Source: Prevotellaceae bacterium
GTDB lineage: Bacteria; Bacteroidota; Bacteroidia; Bacteroidales; UBA932
DNA: 13,920 nucleotides
Reading direction: 5' to 3'
Assembly (NCBI GenBank): GCA_031284065.1
Contig: JAITAP010000097.1
Coordinates: 1 to 13,920 of the forward strand
The position numbers and the translations under genes were made by a program. Positions 7,391 through 13,920 of this stretch are shown here, piece after piece. Every line of letters starts with the position of its first letter. Positions within the stretch are counted from its first letter, which is position 1. A model generated the notes under the pieces. The model did not search any database. It was given only the letters and a program-made list of their open reading frames with translations, and was not told where the DNA came from.

Positions 7391-8661
7391 TCGTACCTGT
7401 ACTTAACAAACCACGCCTCAAAAAGCGTTATTCCCACCGAGAGGGTCAGGTACGTTTCCTGCACCATTCCGCTGCCGGTGGCGCCGCGCCGCCCCACCTC
7501 AACGCCGGCGTTGAGGTACCCCGCGCCCCTCATGGGGAGGCTGAAGCCTGCGTTGAGGGCAATATCCCTTACCGCATTTCCGTTGTAGAGCGGCGGCGTT
7601 TGGGAGTAGCGCAGCCCGCCGCGGTACGTCATGCGCTTCCAGAAGTAGCGCACGTCGTAGCGGTTGGGGATGTAGTAGCCGCCCAGCCGAATATTGTACG
7701 AGCGACCCATCGCATCGGTGCTGTTGATTACTTTGGTTTTGGACCAGTCCTGATAGTTGAACTCGGCTCCCAGCATCCATTTTTCGGTGGCGGTAATGCT
7801 TGCGCCAAGGTTCAGCTGCATGGGCATTAGCGCCGACGCGCTGCCGGACGAGTTGTACGCGGTATCGTATCCGGCGTTTGCGCTCACCTGCGAGAGTGCG
7901 GTTCGCGTTCCGCGCAGCTTCATCTCCGGCTGGAATGAAGCGCCAAACACTATGCGACGCTTGTCGTCGAGCGGCTGGGTGTACTGTGCGCCGAGCGTCG
8001 GAACAAAGCTTGAAATTTTTTGCACCTCCGACGAGTAAACGTTGGAGTAGTAGGCGTTGGTGTTGAACTGCACGTTGTAGTAGTGGCTGATGCTGCCAAA
8101 GAGGTAGCGCACGCCTGCCCCTACCGCCCAACGCTCGGTGGCGTTAAAGCCCAAGTTCAAAAATATCTGGTTAACGCCGTCTTCTCCCCGGTAGAGGTAG
8201 CGCACGTCGCCCATGCTTGCCACAATGTCGTCGTTCCGCTCGCGCTGCTCCACCTCGTAGCCTACGCTGCTGAACGGCGTAAGGCCGACGCTCAAGCCAA
8301 ACCGCCCTACGGGAAAGGCAAACGCTATGTGGCGAAAGTTGGCGGTGTTGTAGCTGGTGTTCAGGGTTGATGTTTTTGAGTAAAAATTTTTCATTTCGCC
8401 GCCAAAGTCCAGCACAAAGGTAAGCGAGTCGCGCGCGGAGGCTCCGGCAGGGTTCACGTAATCTATTTGCCTCGATTCGCGCACGCCGGTGGTAATTCCG
8501 CCCATGCTTCCGGTAGCGGTAAGCCCCGGCTGCGCTATATCTCCCATGCCGTACATGGAGTAAGGGGAATAGGTATTAATGCTGCTGTTGTCCTGAGCAT
8601 ATACGGAGCCGATGATAAAAAATCCCGCCCCAAAAAAAGTCCATTTAGTTAGCTTCAGCAT
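7387..8661 (-). CDS. Outer-membrane beta-barrel protein, porin-like (FadL/OmpP1-like)
   Basis: 424 residues from the ATG at 8661. The signal peptide covers residues 1-22 (cleavage after VYA). The mature protein has many alternating amphipathic strands rich in Tyr, Gly and Asn, as in an outer-membrane barrel. An early VNPAGASARDSL segment (69-80) recalls the NPA motif of FadL/OmpP1-type transporters. A longer frame begins with TTG at 8670, but ATG at 8661 gives the natural signal peptide, so I prefer it; it overlaps the coaX stop by 17 bases. The final residue is Glu rather than an aromatic. The substrate is unknown. The position between coaX and lptC matches a conserved Bacteroidota arrangement, so a link to envelope assembly is possible, but that is inference. 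Confidence 0.87.
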   Translation of the reverse strand: MLKLTKWTFFGAGFFIIGSVYAQDNSSINTYSPYSMYGMGDIAQPGLTATGSMGGITTGVRESRQIDYVNPAGASARDSLTFVLDFGGEMKNFYSKTSTLNTSYNTANFRHIAFAFPVGRFGLSVGLTPFSSVGYEVEQRERNDDIVASMGDVRYLYRGEDGVNQIFLNLGFNATERWAVGAGVRYLFGSISHYYNVQFNTNAYYSNVYSSEVQKISSFVPTLGAQYTQPLDDKRRIVFGASFQPEMKLRGTRTALSQVSANAGYDTAYNSSGSASALMPMQLNLGASITATEKWMLGAEFNYQDWSKTKVINSTDAMGRSYNIRLGGYYIPNRYDVRYFWKRMTYRGGLRYSQTPPLYNGNAVRDIALNAGFSLPMRGAGYLNAGVEVGRRGATGSGMVQETYLTLSVGITLFEAWFVKYRYE

Positions 8662-9379
8662 AGTGCTCAAGTATCCTGTTTAATCCGATTAACACTAAAT
8701 CATAACTTGCAAATATCGTTCTTTTTACCCTCTTTGCCAAAAAATCGGCGTCGCCACCGGTAAAAACCGCCTGCAAATTTGAATACTTTAAGGCAAATTG
8801 GTCTATGTTAGCTTCCACTTCGTACAGTACTCCGTTGAGCACTCCTGCCGTAATTGCTTCGCGCGTGTTGCCGCCCGGCGAGGGGAAGCTGTCGGCCGGT
8901 TCGCACAGGGGCAGGCGCGCGGTGAAGTCGTGCAGCGCCTTAAAGCGCAGGGCAATGCCCGGCGAAATATTGCCGCCAAGGTACTCGCCGCGCTCGCTCA
9001 CCAGCTCGTAGGTGATGGCTGTTCCGGCGTCCACCACCAGCACGTTGCGGCGGGGGAAGAGGAAGCTTGCCCCCACCGCCGCCGCCAGACGGTCGTTGCC
9101 CAGCGTTTCGGGCGAGGCGTACAGGTTGCGAATCGGCAGGGGCGTTGCGTGCGTAAGCTTTACGGCTTTGGGCAGCAGGCGACGCGCCAGCGCCGCCACC
9201 GCGTCGTTGCCGCCCCGCACCGACGAAATGATGGCGGGCAGCGTGCTGTGCCTTGCCAAAAATGCCCGGCCTGCGCTGAACGAAGCGCTACTGTCCACCA
9301 GCTTGTCCACAATGGCGTTGTTGTCCGCCACAGCCAGCTTTACCGCCGTGTTGCCAACGTCTATGATTAGGTTTGCCAT
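8645..9379 (-). CDS. coaX: Type III pantothenate kinase
   Basis: A 244-residue cytosolic enzyme of the acetate-kinase/Hsp70/actin fold. It phosphorylates pantothenate with ATP, the first step of coenzyme A synthesis, and needs a monovalent cation. Motifs: DVGNT (7-11, phosphate 1), GNDR (94-97), DAGTA (117-121, phosphate 2), GGNISPG (135-141), TGGD (207-210) and LIGLN (230-234). The length is normal for CoaX. ATG at 9379 puts the DVGNT motif at the expected distance from the N-terminus. It is the first gene of the minus-strand cluster, with its own promoter just upstream, and its 3' end overlaps the porin-like gene. Confidence 0.97.
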   Translation of the reverse strand: MANLIIDVGNTAVKLAVADNNAIVDKLVDSSASFSAGRAFLARHSTLPAIISSVRGGNDAVAALARRLLPKAVKLTHATPLPIRNLYASPETLGNDRLAAAVGASFLFPRRNVLVVDAGTAITYELVSERGEYLGGNISPGIALRFKALHDFTARLPLCEPADSFPSPGGNTREAITAGVLNGVLYEVEANIDQFALKYSNLQAVFTGGDADFLAKRVKRTIFASYDLVLIGLNRILEHYAEAN

Positions 9380-9403
9380 GTCTTGTTTTCATTTACAGAG
9401 GCA

Positions 9404-9411
9404 CAAAGGTA
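9404..9411 (-). promoter_or_regulatory. Promoter -7 box of coaX
   Basis: On the minus strand the bases read TACCTTTG, a match to TAnnTTTG, 24 bases from the coaX start. I see no clear TTG at -33. It would drive the coaX, porin-like, lptC and CNNM genes as one transcript. Confidence 0.65.
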
Positions 9412-9488
9412 AGGATAATTTGCCATAGTTGTTTAATTTAAAATAATCCGCCTTTGCCGCCAAAAGGTTTTTGGCGAAAATTTTTACG

Positions 9489-9587
9489 CTCCCGCCCCGC
9501 GAAGGAAATGCGGCGCGCCGGTCCCCAAGCTCCGGCGGGGCGCGGTCTTCTGCCGCCGAGCGATACATTTCCTGCGGAACACGGGAG
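9489..9587. repeat. Long nested inverted repeat between divergent genes
   Basis: Four arm pairs nest in order: CTCCCG (9489-9494) with CGGGAG (9582-9587); CCGC (9497-9500) with GCGG (9574-9577); AGGAAATG (9503-9510) with CATTTCCT (9566-9573); and CGCGCC (9514-9519) with GGCGCG (9539-9544). Left and right gaps between arms are small, so a nearly continuous stem of about 24 bp with bulges can form. It may be a cruciform, a non-coding RNA, or a decayed palindromic repeat. It lies between the coaX and transglycosylase promoters and belongs to neither leader. Confidence 0.75.
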
Positions 9588-9660
9588 CCCCGAAATGCAG
9601 CTTTTGGGAGCCGAATAAAATTATCACGGCGGGTAAAACGCCAAATCGAAAAAAAATAGC

Positions 9661-9668
9661 TACTTTTG
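9661..9668 (+). promoter_or_regulatory. Promoter -7 box of the lytic transglycosylase gene
   Basis: TACTTTTG matches TAnnTTTG, 21 bases before the ATG at 9690. An A-tract precedes it but no good -33 box is visible. The box lies inside the palindrome GCTAC-TTTT-GTAGC (9659-9672), which could be an operator overlapping the promoter or chance. Confidence 0.6.
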
Positions 9669-9689
9669 TAGCTTAAGTTTATCTGCACA

Positions 9690-10694
9690 ATGCAACCAGT
9701 CAAATCTACGCGCGTCAAGCTTACCGCCACCATATTCGCAATCGGGACGCTGTCGGCTGTCTTTTTGGGAAACGCCCGGAGTCAAAATTCTTCTTCGCAA
9801 CACAAGCAACAACAGCCACAGCCGCCGGTAGAGGTAGAGGTAGCGGAGGAGCGCGAGGCAACCTTGTCCGCGCAGCAGCACGTGCAGCTGCCGGAGCTGC
9901 CCGCTTCGCTTGACTTTGCAGGAGAAAAAATCCCGCTCGAAAACTTCGATACGCGCGAAAGCTTGGAGCGCGAGCTGACGGTCAACATGTTTTGGCACTC
10001 GCAAATGTTTTTAATCATTAAGCAAACCAGCCGCTACTTTCCTGTCATCGAAGCCATCTTAAGAAGCAACGGTATCCCCGACGACTTCAAGTACCTGTGC
10101 GTTGCCGAGAGCGGCTTGCAGCAGGTAACGTCGCCCGCCGGAGCGGTGGGACTCTGGCAGCTGATGCTCGGCACGGGAAAGGAGCTTGGGCTGGAAATAA
10201 ACAGCGAGGTGGACGAGCGGTATCACCTTGAAAAGTCAACACTCGCGGCCTGCAAGTACTTGCAAAAATCGCACAGCCTGTTTGGTAGCTGGACGCTGGC
10301 GGCGGCGGCGTACAACATGGGGACAAAGGGGCTCGCGCAGCAGATGGAGCGGCAACGATCAACGTCGTACCACGATATGCGGTTGAACGACGAAACGTCG
10401 CGCTACATCTTCCGAATCCTGGCGTTCAAGCTCATCATCTCCAACCCGCAGAAGTACGGATTTTACATCCCCCTGAATGAAATGTACCCTACATACCGCT
10501 ACCGGGAAGTAATGGTGAACACCCCTGTCCCCAGCTGGGCCGACTTTGCCATACGGCACAACACCAACTACAAAATTCTGAAGCTTCTGAACCCGTGGCT
10601 GCGCGACGCAATGCTGACCAACAAGCATGGACGTACCTACTACATTAAAGTGCCAAAGGAGGGATTTAGGGAGAAAGCTTACGGCAAAAAGTAG
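9690..10694 (+). CDS. Lytic murein transglycosylase, MltD/SLT type
   Basis: 334 residues. It cleaves the MurNAc-GlcNAc bond of peptidoglycan to a 1,6-anhydro product in the periplasm. The N-terminus has a basic start and hydrophobic segment (about 9-27) as signal peptide or anchor, then a Gln/Pro/Glu-rich linker (about 35-65). The SLT domain runs about 115-250: the catalytic Glu is E140 in CVAESGL, followed by SPAGAVGLWQLM (148-159), and AYNMG at 207-211 completes the active-site signature. The C-terminal part (about 275-325) is not a clear LysM domain, though a remnant is possible. It has its own promoter, and uvrA follows 30 bp later in the same direction. Confidence 0.93.
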   Translation: MQPVKSTRVKLTATIFAIGTLSAVFLGNARSQNSSSQHKQQQPQPPVEVEVAEEREATLSAQQHVQLPELPASLDFAGEKIPLENFDTRESLERELTVNMFWHSQMFLIIKQTSRYFPVIEAILRSNGIPDDFKYLCVAESGLQQVTSPAGAVGLWQLMLGTGKELGLEINSEVDERYHLEKSTLAACKYLQKSHSLFGSWTLAAAAYNMGTKGLAQQMERQRSTSYHDMRLNDETSRYIFRILAFKLIISNPQKYGFYIPLNEMYPTYRYREVMVNTPVPSWADFAIRHNTNYKILKLLNPWLRDAMLTNKHGRTYYIKVPKEGFREKAYGKK

Positions 10695-10724
10695 CAGAAA
10701 ACTTGATAAACTCAAGATATTTTT

Positions 10725-13583
10725 ATGGAGGAAAGCAAAATAGAGGTCATCGGGGCGCGCGTTCACAATCTCAAAAACATAAACGTAACCATCCCGCGCA
10801 ACGCGCTTACGGTAATCACCGGCTTGAGCGGCAGCGGCAAATCGTCGCTGGCGTTCGACGCCATTTACGCCGAAGGGCAACGCCGCTACATGGAAACGCT
10901 CTCGGCGTACGCGCGGCAGTTTGTGGGCAGCATGGAGCGTCCGGACGTGGAGCAAATTACCGGGCTAAGCCCCGTGATTTCGATTGAGCAAAAAACAACC
11001 TCCAAAAACCCCCGCTCAACGGTGGGCACCACCACCGAAATTTACGACTTTCTCCGCCTGCTCTTCGCCCGCGCCGCCATCGCCTACTCCAAGAACACCG
11101 GAGAGCAAATGGTGCGCTACACCGACGAGCAAATTACCCAGCTGATAACGGAAAAGTTTGCCGGGCAAAAGCTGCTCCTGCTTGCCCCCATCGTTAAGGG
11201 ACGAAAGGGGCACTACAAGGAGCTGTTTGACCAGCTGGGGCGCAAGGGATACCTGAGCGTGCGCGTGGATGGCGAGGTGCGGGAAATACGCTCGGGAATG
11301 AAGCTCGACCGCTACAAACCGCACTTTGTGGAGCTGGTGGTGGACAAAGTTGTCCCAAGCGCGGAAGACGCCAACCGCAAACGACTCTACAACGGCATTG
11401 CAAGCGCCATGCAGCAGGGCGGCAATACCATAATGGCGCTGAACGTCGCTACGCAGGAGACGCGCTTTTACAGCCGCCACCTCATGTGCCCCACCACCGG
11501 CATTGCCTACAACGAGCCTGCGCCGCATACCTTTTCGTTCAACTCGCCGCAGGGCGCGTGTCCGCGTTGCAACGGGCTGGGCGTTGTGGCCGAAGCAGAC
11601 ATTGACAAAGTTATTCCGGACCGAAAAAACAGCATCCGCAGCGGCGGAATAGCCCCGCTGGGGGCACAGAAGCCAACCCTCCTCTTTGTACAGCTGGAAG
11701 CTATCGCAAGAAAATTTGGCTTTTCGCTCAGCGACCCCATCGAATCCATCCCGGCCGAAGGGCTGGAGGCGGTGCTGTACGGCACGCAGGAGGGGCTGCG
11801 CATCGACGGCAACCGAATTGGAATAGCGTCGAGCTACCAGCTCAACTTTGAGGGCGTTATCAACATTATCGCCAACAAGCACGAGCAGGACGACGAGCCT
11901 TTGCAAAATATGACAAACCGGTACATATCGCATAAGCCCTGCCCCGTATGCCACGGCATGCGCCTCAAGGAAGACGTGCTGTTTTTCAAGATAGCCGACA
12001 AAAATATCACCGAGCTGGCGGCGATGGACGTTGAGGCGCTGGCGGCGTGGTTTGACACGGTAGAGCAAAAGCTGACCAACCGGCAGCGCGCCATAGCCGC
12101 CGAAATTGTAAAGGAAATCCGCAGCCGGCTGTCGTTTTTGCTCGACGTGGGGCTGGGCTACCTGTCGCTCAACCGCAGCAGCGCATCCCTGTCGGGCGGC
12201 GAAAGCCAGCGCATACGGCTGGCCACGCAGATAGGCTCAAAGCTGGTGAACGTGCTCTACATTCTCGACGAGCCGAGCATAGGGCTGCACCAGCGCGACA
12301 ACATTCGGCTTATCGAGTCGCTCAAGCGGCTGCGCGACGAAGGCAACTCCATCATCGTGGTGGAGCACGACGAAGAAATGATGCGCGCGGCCGACTGGGT
12401 GGTGGACGTAGGGCCCGGGGCGGGCACGCGCGGCGGAAAAATTATTTTTCAGGGAAAGCTGGGAGAGCTGCCGCCGGCCTCCAAAAAAGCTGCCGACGGT
12501 AGCGGCGAAACCCCGTCGCTCACGCTGCAATACCTGCGCGGCGAAAGGGAAATACCGGTGCCGGCAGCGCACCGCAAAGGCCTGGGAAAATCCATTGTGC
12601 TGGAGGGAGCCACCGGCAACAACCTCAAAAACGTTACGCTGGAGCTGCCGCTGGGGAAGTTTGTTTGCGTTACGGGCGTGTCGGGAAGCGGCAAATCGAC
12701 GCTCATCAACGAAACGCTGCACCCGATACTGAGCCGGCACTTCTACCGGTCGCTGCAAGAACCGCTGCCCTACAAGGCAATTACCGGCATTGAGCATATC
12801 GACAAGGTAGTGGAGGTTGACCAGTCGCCCATAGGCCGCACGCCACGCTCCAACCCCGCCACCTACACCGGCGTTTTTGGCGAAGTAAGGAAGCTGTTTG
12901 AGGCTACCCCCGACGCAAAAATTCGCGGCTACAAGGCCGGACGATTTTCCTTCAACGTAAAGGGCGGACGCTGCGAGGAGTGTCGCGGAGCCGGAACACA
13001 GGCTATCGAAATGAACTTTTTGCCCGACGTGTACGTAACGTGCAAAACCTGCAACGGAAAGCGATACAACCGCGAAACGTTAGCCGTGCGCTACAAGGGG
13101 AAAAACATTAGCGACGTGCTGGAGATGACCATTGATCAGGCGGCGGCCTTTTTTGAGAACGTGCCGGGCATTTCACGCAGCCTGAAAGCAATGCAGAGCG
13201 TGGGACTGGGGTACGTAGCGCTGGGGCAGGCCGGCACTACGCTTTCCGGTGGCGAGAGCCAGCGGCTCAAGCTATCCGCCGAGCTCGCAAAGCGCGACGC
13301 CGGAAAAACGCTCTACATTTTTGACGAGCCCACCACAGGACTTCACTTTGAGGATGTGCGCGTGCTGCTCGAGGTGTTCTACAAGCTCGTTGAGCGCGGC
13401 AACACAATTGTTGTCATTGAGCACAACATGGACGTGGTAAAGGTTGCCGACCATATCATTGACCTTGGGCCCGAAGGGGGCGCGGAGGGAGGCAAGATTT
13501 TATGCTCCGGCACGCCCGAAGAAATCTGCAAAAGCAAAACAAGCTACACGGCGCAGTTTTTGGCAAAAATAATCCGCAAGTAA
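10725..13583 (+). CDS. uvrA: Excinuclease ABC subunit A
   Basis: A 952-residue DNA-damage sensor of nucleotide excision repair; dimeric UvrA scans DNA and loads UvrB. It has two ABC ATPase halves: Walker A GLSGSGKS (33-40) and GVSGSGKS (651-658), signatures LSGGESQR at 489-496 and SGGESQR within 841-847, and Walker B LYILDEP (511-517) and LYIFDEP (863-869). Zinc sites: C406/C409, and C750, C753, C773, C776 are intact. The first module reads CPTT (255-258) then C279 and C282, so the expected second Cys is Thr258; I recall the same in other Bacteroidota UvrA proteins. The length is normal. It starts 30 bp after the transglycosylase stop with no separate promoter seen, so it is probably co-transcribed. 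Confidence 0.99.
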   Translation: MEESKIEVIGARVHNLKNINVTIPRNALTVITGLSGSGKSSLAFDAIYAEGQRRYMETLSAYARQFVGSMERPDVEQITGLSPVISIEQKTTSKNPRSTVGTTTEIYDFLRLLFARAAIAYSKNTGEQMVRYTDEQITQLITEKFAGQKLLLLAPIVKGRKGHYKELFDQLGRKGYLSVRVDGEVREIRSGMKLDRYKPHFVELVVDKVVPSAEDANRKRLYNGIASAMQQGGNTIMALNVATQETRFYSRHLMCPTTGIAYNEPAPHTFSFNSPQGACPRCNGLGVVAEADIDKVIPDRKNSIRSGGIAPLGAQKPTLLFVQLEAIARKFGFSLSDPIESIPAEGLEAVLYGTQEGLRIDGNRIGIASSYQLNFEGVINIIANKHEQDDEPLQNMTNRYISHKPCPVCHGMRLKEDVLFFKIADKNITELAAMDVEALAAWFDTVEQKLTNRQRAIAAEIVKEIRSRLSFLLDVGLGYLSLNRSSASLSGGESQRIRLATQIGSKLVNVLYILDEPSIGLHQRDNIRLIESLKRLRDEGNSIIVVEHDEEMMRAADWVVDVGPGAGTRGGKIIFQGKLGELPPASKKAADGSGETPSLTLQYLRGEREIPVPAAHRKGLGKSIVLEGATGNNLKNVTLELPLGKFVCVTGVSGSGKSTLINETLHPILSRHFYRSLQEPLPYKAITGIEHIDKVVEVDQSPIGRTPRSNPATYTGVFGEVRKLFEATPDAKIRGYKAGRFSFNVKGGRCEECRGAGTQAIEMNFLPDVYVTCKTCNGKRYNRETLAVRYKGKNISDVLEMTIDQAAAFFENVPGISRSLKAMQSVGLGYVALGQAGTTLSGGESQRLKLSAELAKRDAGKTLYIFDEPTTGLHFEDVRVLLEVFYKLVERGNTIVVIEHNMDVVKVADHIIDLGPEGGAEGGKILCSGTPEEICKSKTSYTAQFLAKIIRK

Positions 13584-13603
13584 TGGCCGGAAGCTGCCCG
13601 CGC

Positions 13604-13655
13604 CGCCATTCCGTTGCCCCCGCCGCCATTCCGAACGAAGCGAGGAACCTCCCGC
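13604..13655. repeat. Diverged copy of the dispersed CATTCCGAGC-type element
   Basis: CGCCATTCCGAACGAAGCGA followed by GGAACCTCCCGCC matches the 2601-2705 elements with a few substitutions. A partial CGCCGCCATTCCGTTG precedes it. It begins about 20 bp past the uvrA stop codon. A recognisable terminator for uvrA is not visible. Confidence 0.7.
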
Positions 13656-13791
13656 CAAAAAAAATTCCGCCACAAATTGCACATATTTGGTTCGCAAATA
13701 AGCTCAATTCGTGCAGCTCGCGGACAAAACCCCCAAATTTAGCTCTGTGTTTAACATTCAGGAATGGCACTTAACTTGTTGGCGCACAGCA

Positions 13792-13805
13792 TGAATTGTA
13801 ATTCA
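13792..13805. promoter_or_regulatory. Palindrome TGAAT-N4-ATTCA, upstream copy
   Basis: TGAAT-TGTA-ATTCA is a perfect 5-bp inverted repeat about 24 bp upstream of the -33 element of the promoter at 13829-13860. The same half-sites and spacing recur at 13870-13883. An operator for a dimeric regulator is the inference. Confidence 0.55.
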
Positions 13806-13828
13806 CTTAGCGTAAAAAAAATATTTTC

Positions 13829-13860
13829 TTGCATTTTTCCGTAATTTTGATATACCTTTG
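13829..13860 (+). promoter_or_regulatory. Consensus Bacteroidota promoter for a gene beyond the right edge
   Basis: TTG (13829-13831), a 21-base spacer and TACCTTTG (13853-13860) match the -33/-7 promoter pattern, with an A-tract just upstream. Transcription would run rightward from about 13867 out of the window. No start codon followed by a long frame is visible in the remaining bases. Confidence 0.75.
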
Positions 13861-13868
13861 CCCCGTCT

Positions 13869-13884
13869 ATGAATGGAAATTCAT
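13869..13884. promoter_or_regulatory. Palindrome TGAAT-N4-ATTCA, downstream copy
   Basis: ATGAAT-GGAA-ATTCAT is a perfect 6-bp inverted repeat at the predicted transcript start. It shares half-sites and spacing with 13792-13805; the centres are 78 bp apart. Alternatively, with the T8 run at 13892-13899, it could form a weak RNA hairpin-terminator in the leader. Confidence 0.55.
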
Positions 13885-13902
13885 CCCGAAGTTTTTTTTG
13901 TC

Positions 13903-13920
13903 CACAGATTACACGGATTA
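13903..13920. repeat. 9-bp tandem repeat cut by the window edge
   Basis: CACAGATTA (13903-13911) is followed at once by CACGGATTA (13912-13920), one base different, and the window ends there. This looks like the start of a short tandem array, of a kind I recall as a frequent intergenic repeat in Bacteroidota. Confidence 0.6.

Noticed and set aside
7387..8670. TTG start for the porin-like gene
   Set aside because: It adds three residues only; ATG at 8661 gives a normal signal peptide.
11016..12068. 350-residue minus-strand frame
   Set aside because: Antisense to uvrA, whose motifs are complete on the plus strand.

Overview
The window reads as chromosomal DNA of a Bacteroidota bacterium, most likely order Bacteroidales. 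Four intergenic sites match the Bacteroidota vegetative promoter -7 box (TAnnTTTG), two of them with a TTG at the -33 position. No strong Shine-Dalgarno sequences precede the genes. The order coaX, outer-membrane porin-like gene, lptC, CNNM/CBS transporter, ppiD is one I know from that phylum. UvrA also carries a Thr where a zinc-binding Cys is expected, which I recall from Bacteroidota UvrA proteins.

Layout. (1) 1-1927, minus strand: the N-terminal 642 codons of a secreted protein built from tandem ~92-103 residue PPC-like beta-sandwich units. Its stop codon lies outside the window. (2) 1928-3245: 1.3 kb with no credible gene but dense in repeats: a 17-bp element repeated at 19-bp spacing in the leader of the secreted-protein gene, two related CCCCTCTCC hairpins, a 43-bp perfect TC dinucleotide tract, direct and inverted copies of a CATTCCGAGCGGAGCGAGG-type element, and a cluster of nested palindromes. 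(3) 3246-9379, minus strand: an envelope-related cluster transcribed coaX > outer-membrane protein > lptC > CNNM/CBS protein > ppiD. The first four genes are overlapping or nearly touching; ppiD has its own promoter. (4) 9380-9689: a divergent control region with a promoter for each direction and a long nested inverted repeat between them. (5) 9690-13583, plus strand: a lytic transglycosylase followed 30 bp later by uvrA. (6) 13584-13920: another copy of the dispersed repeat, then a consensus promoter bracketed by two TGAAT-N4-ATTCA palindromes, then a 9-bp tandem repeat cut by the window edge.

How the genes fit together. Pantothenate kinase supplies coenzyme A. LptC, the porin-like protein, PpiD and the transglycosylase act in building or remodelling the envelope. 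UvrA is core nucleotide excision repair. These are housekeeping genes. I do not see a clear undescribed multi-gene system here. The parts most worth a second look are the tandem-repeat secreted protein with a TC tract upstream of it, the composite palindrome cluster, the long stem between coaX and the transglycosylase, and the paired operator-like palindromes at the right edge.
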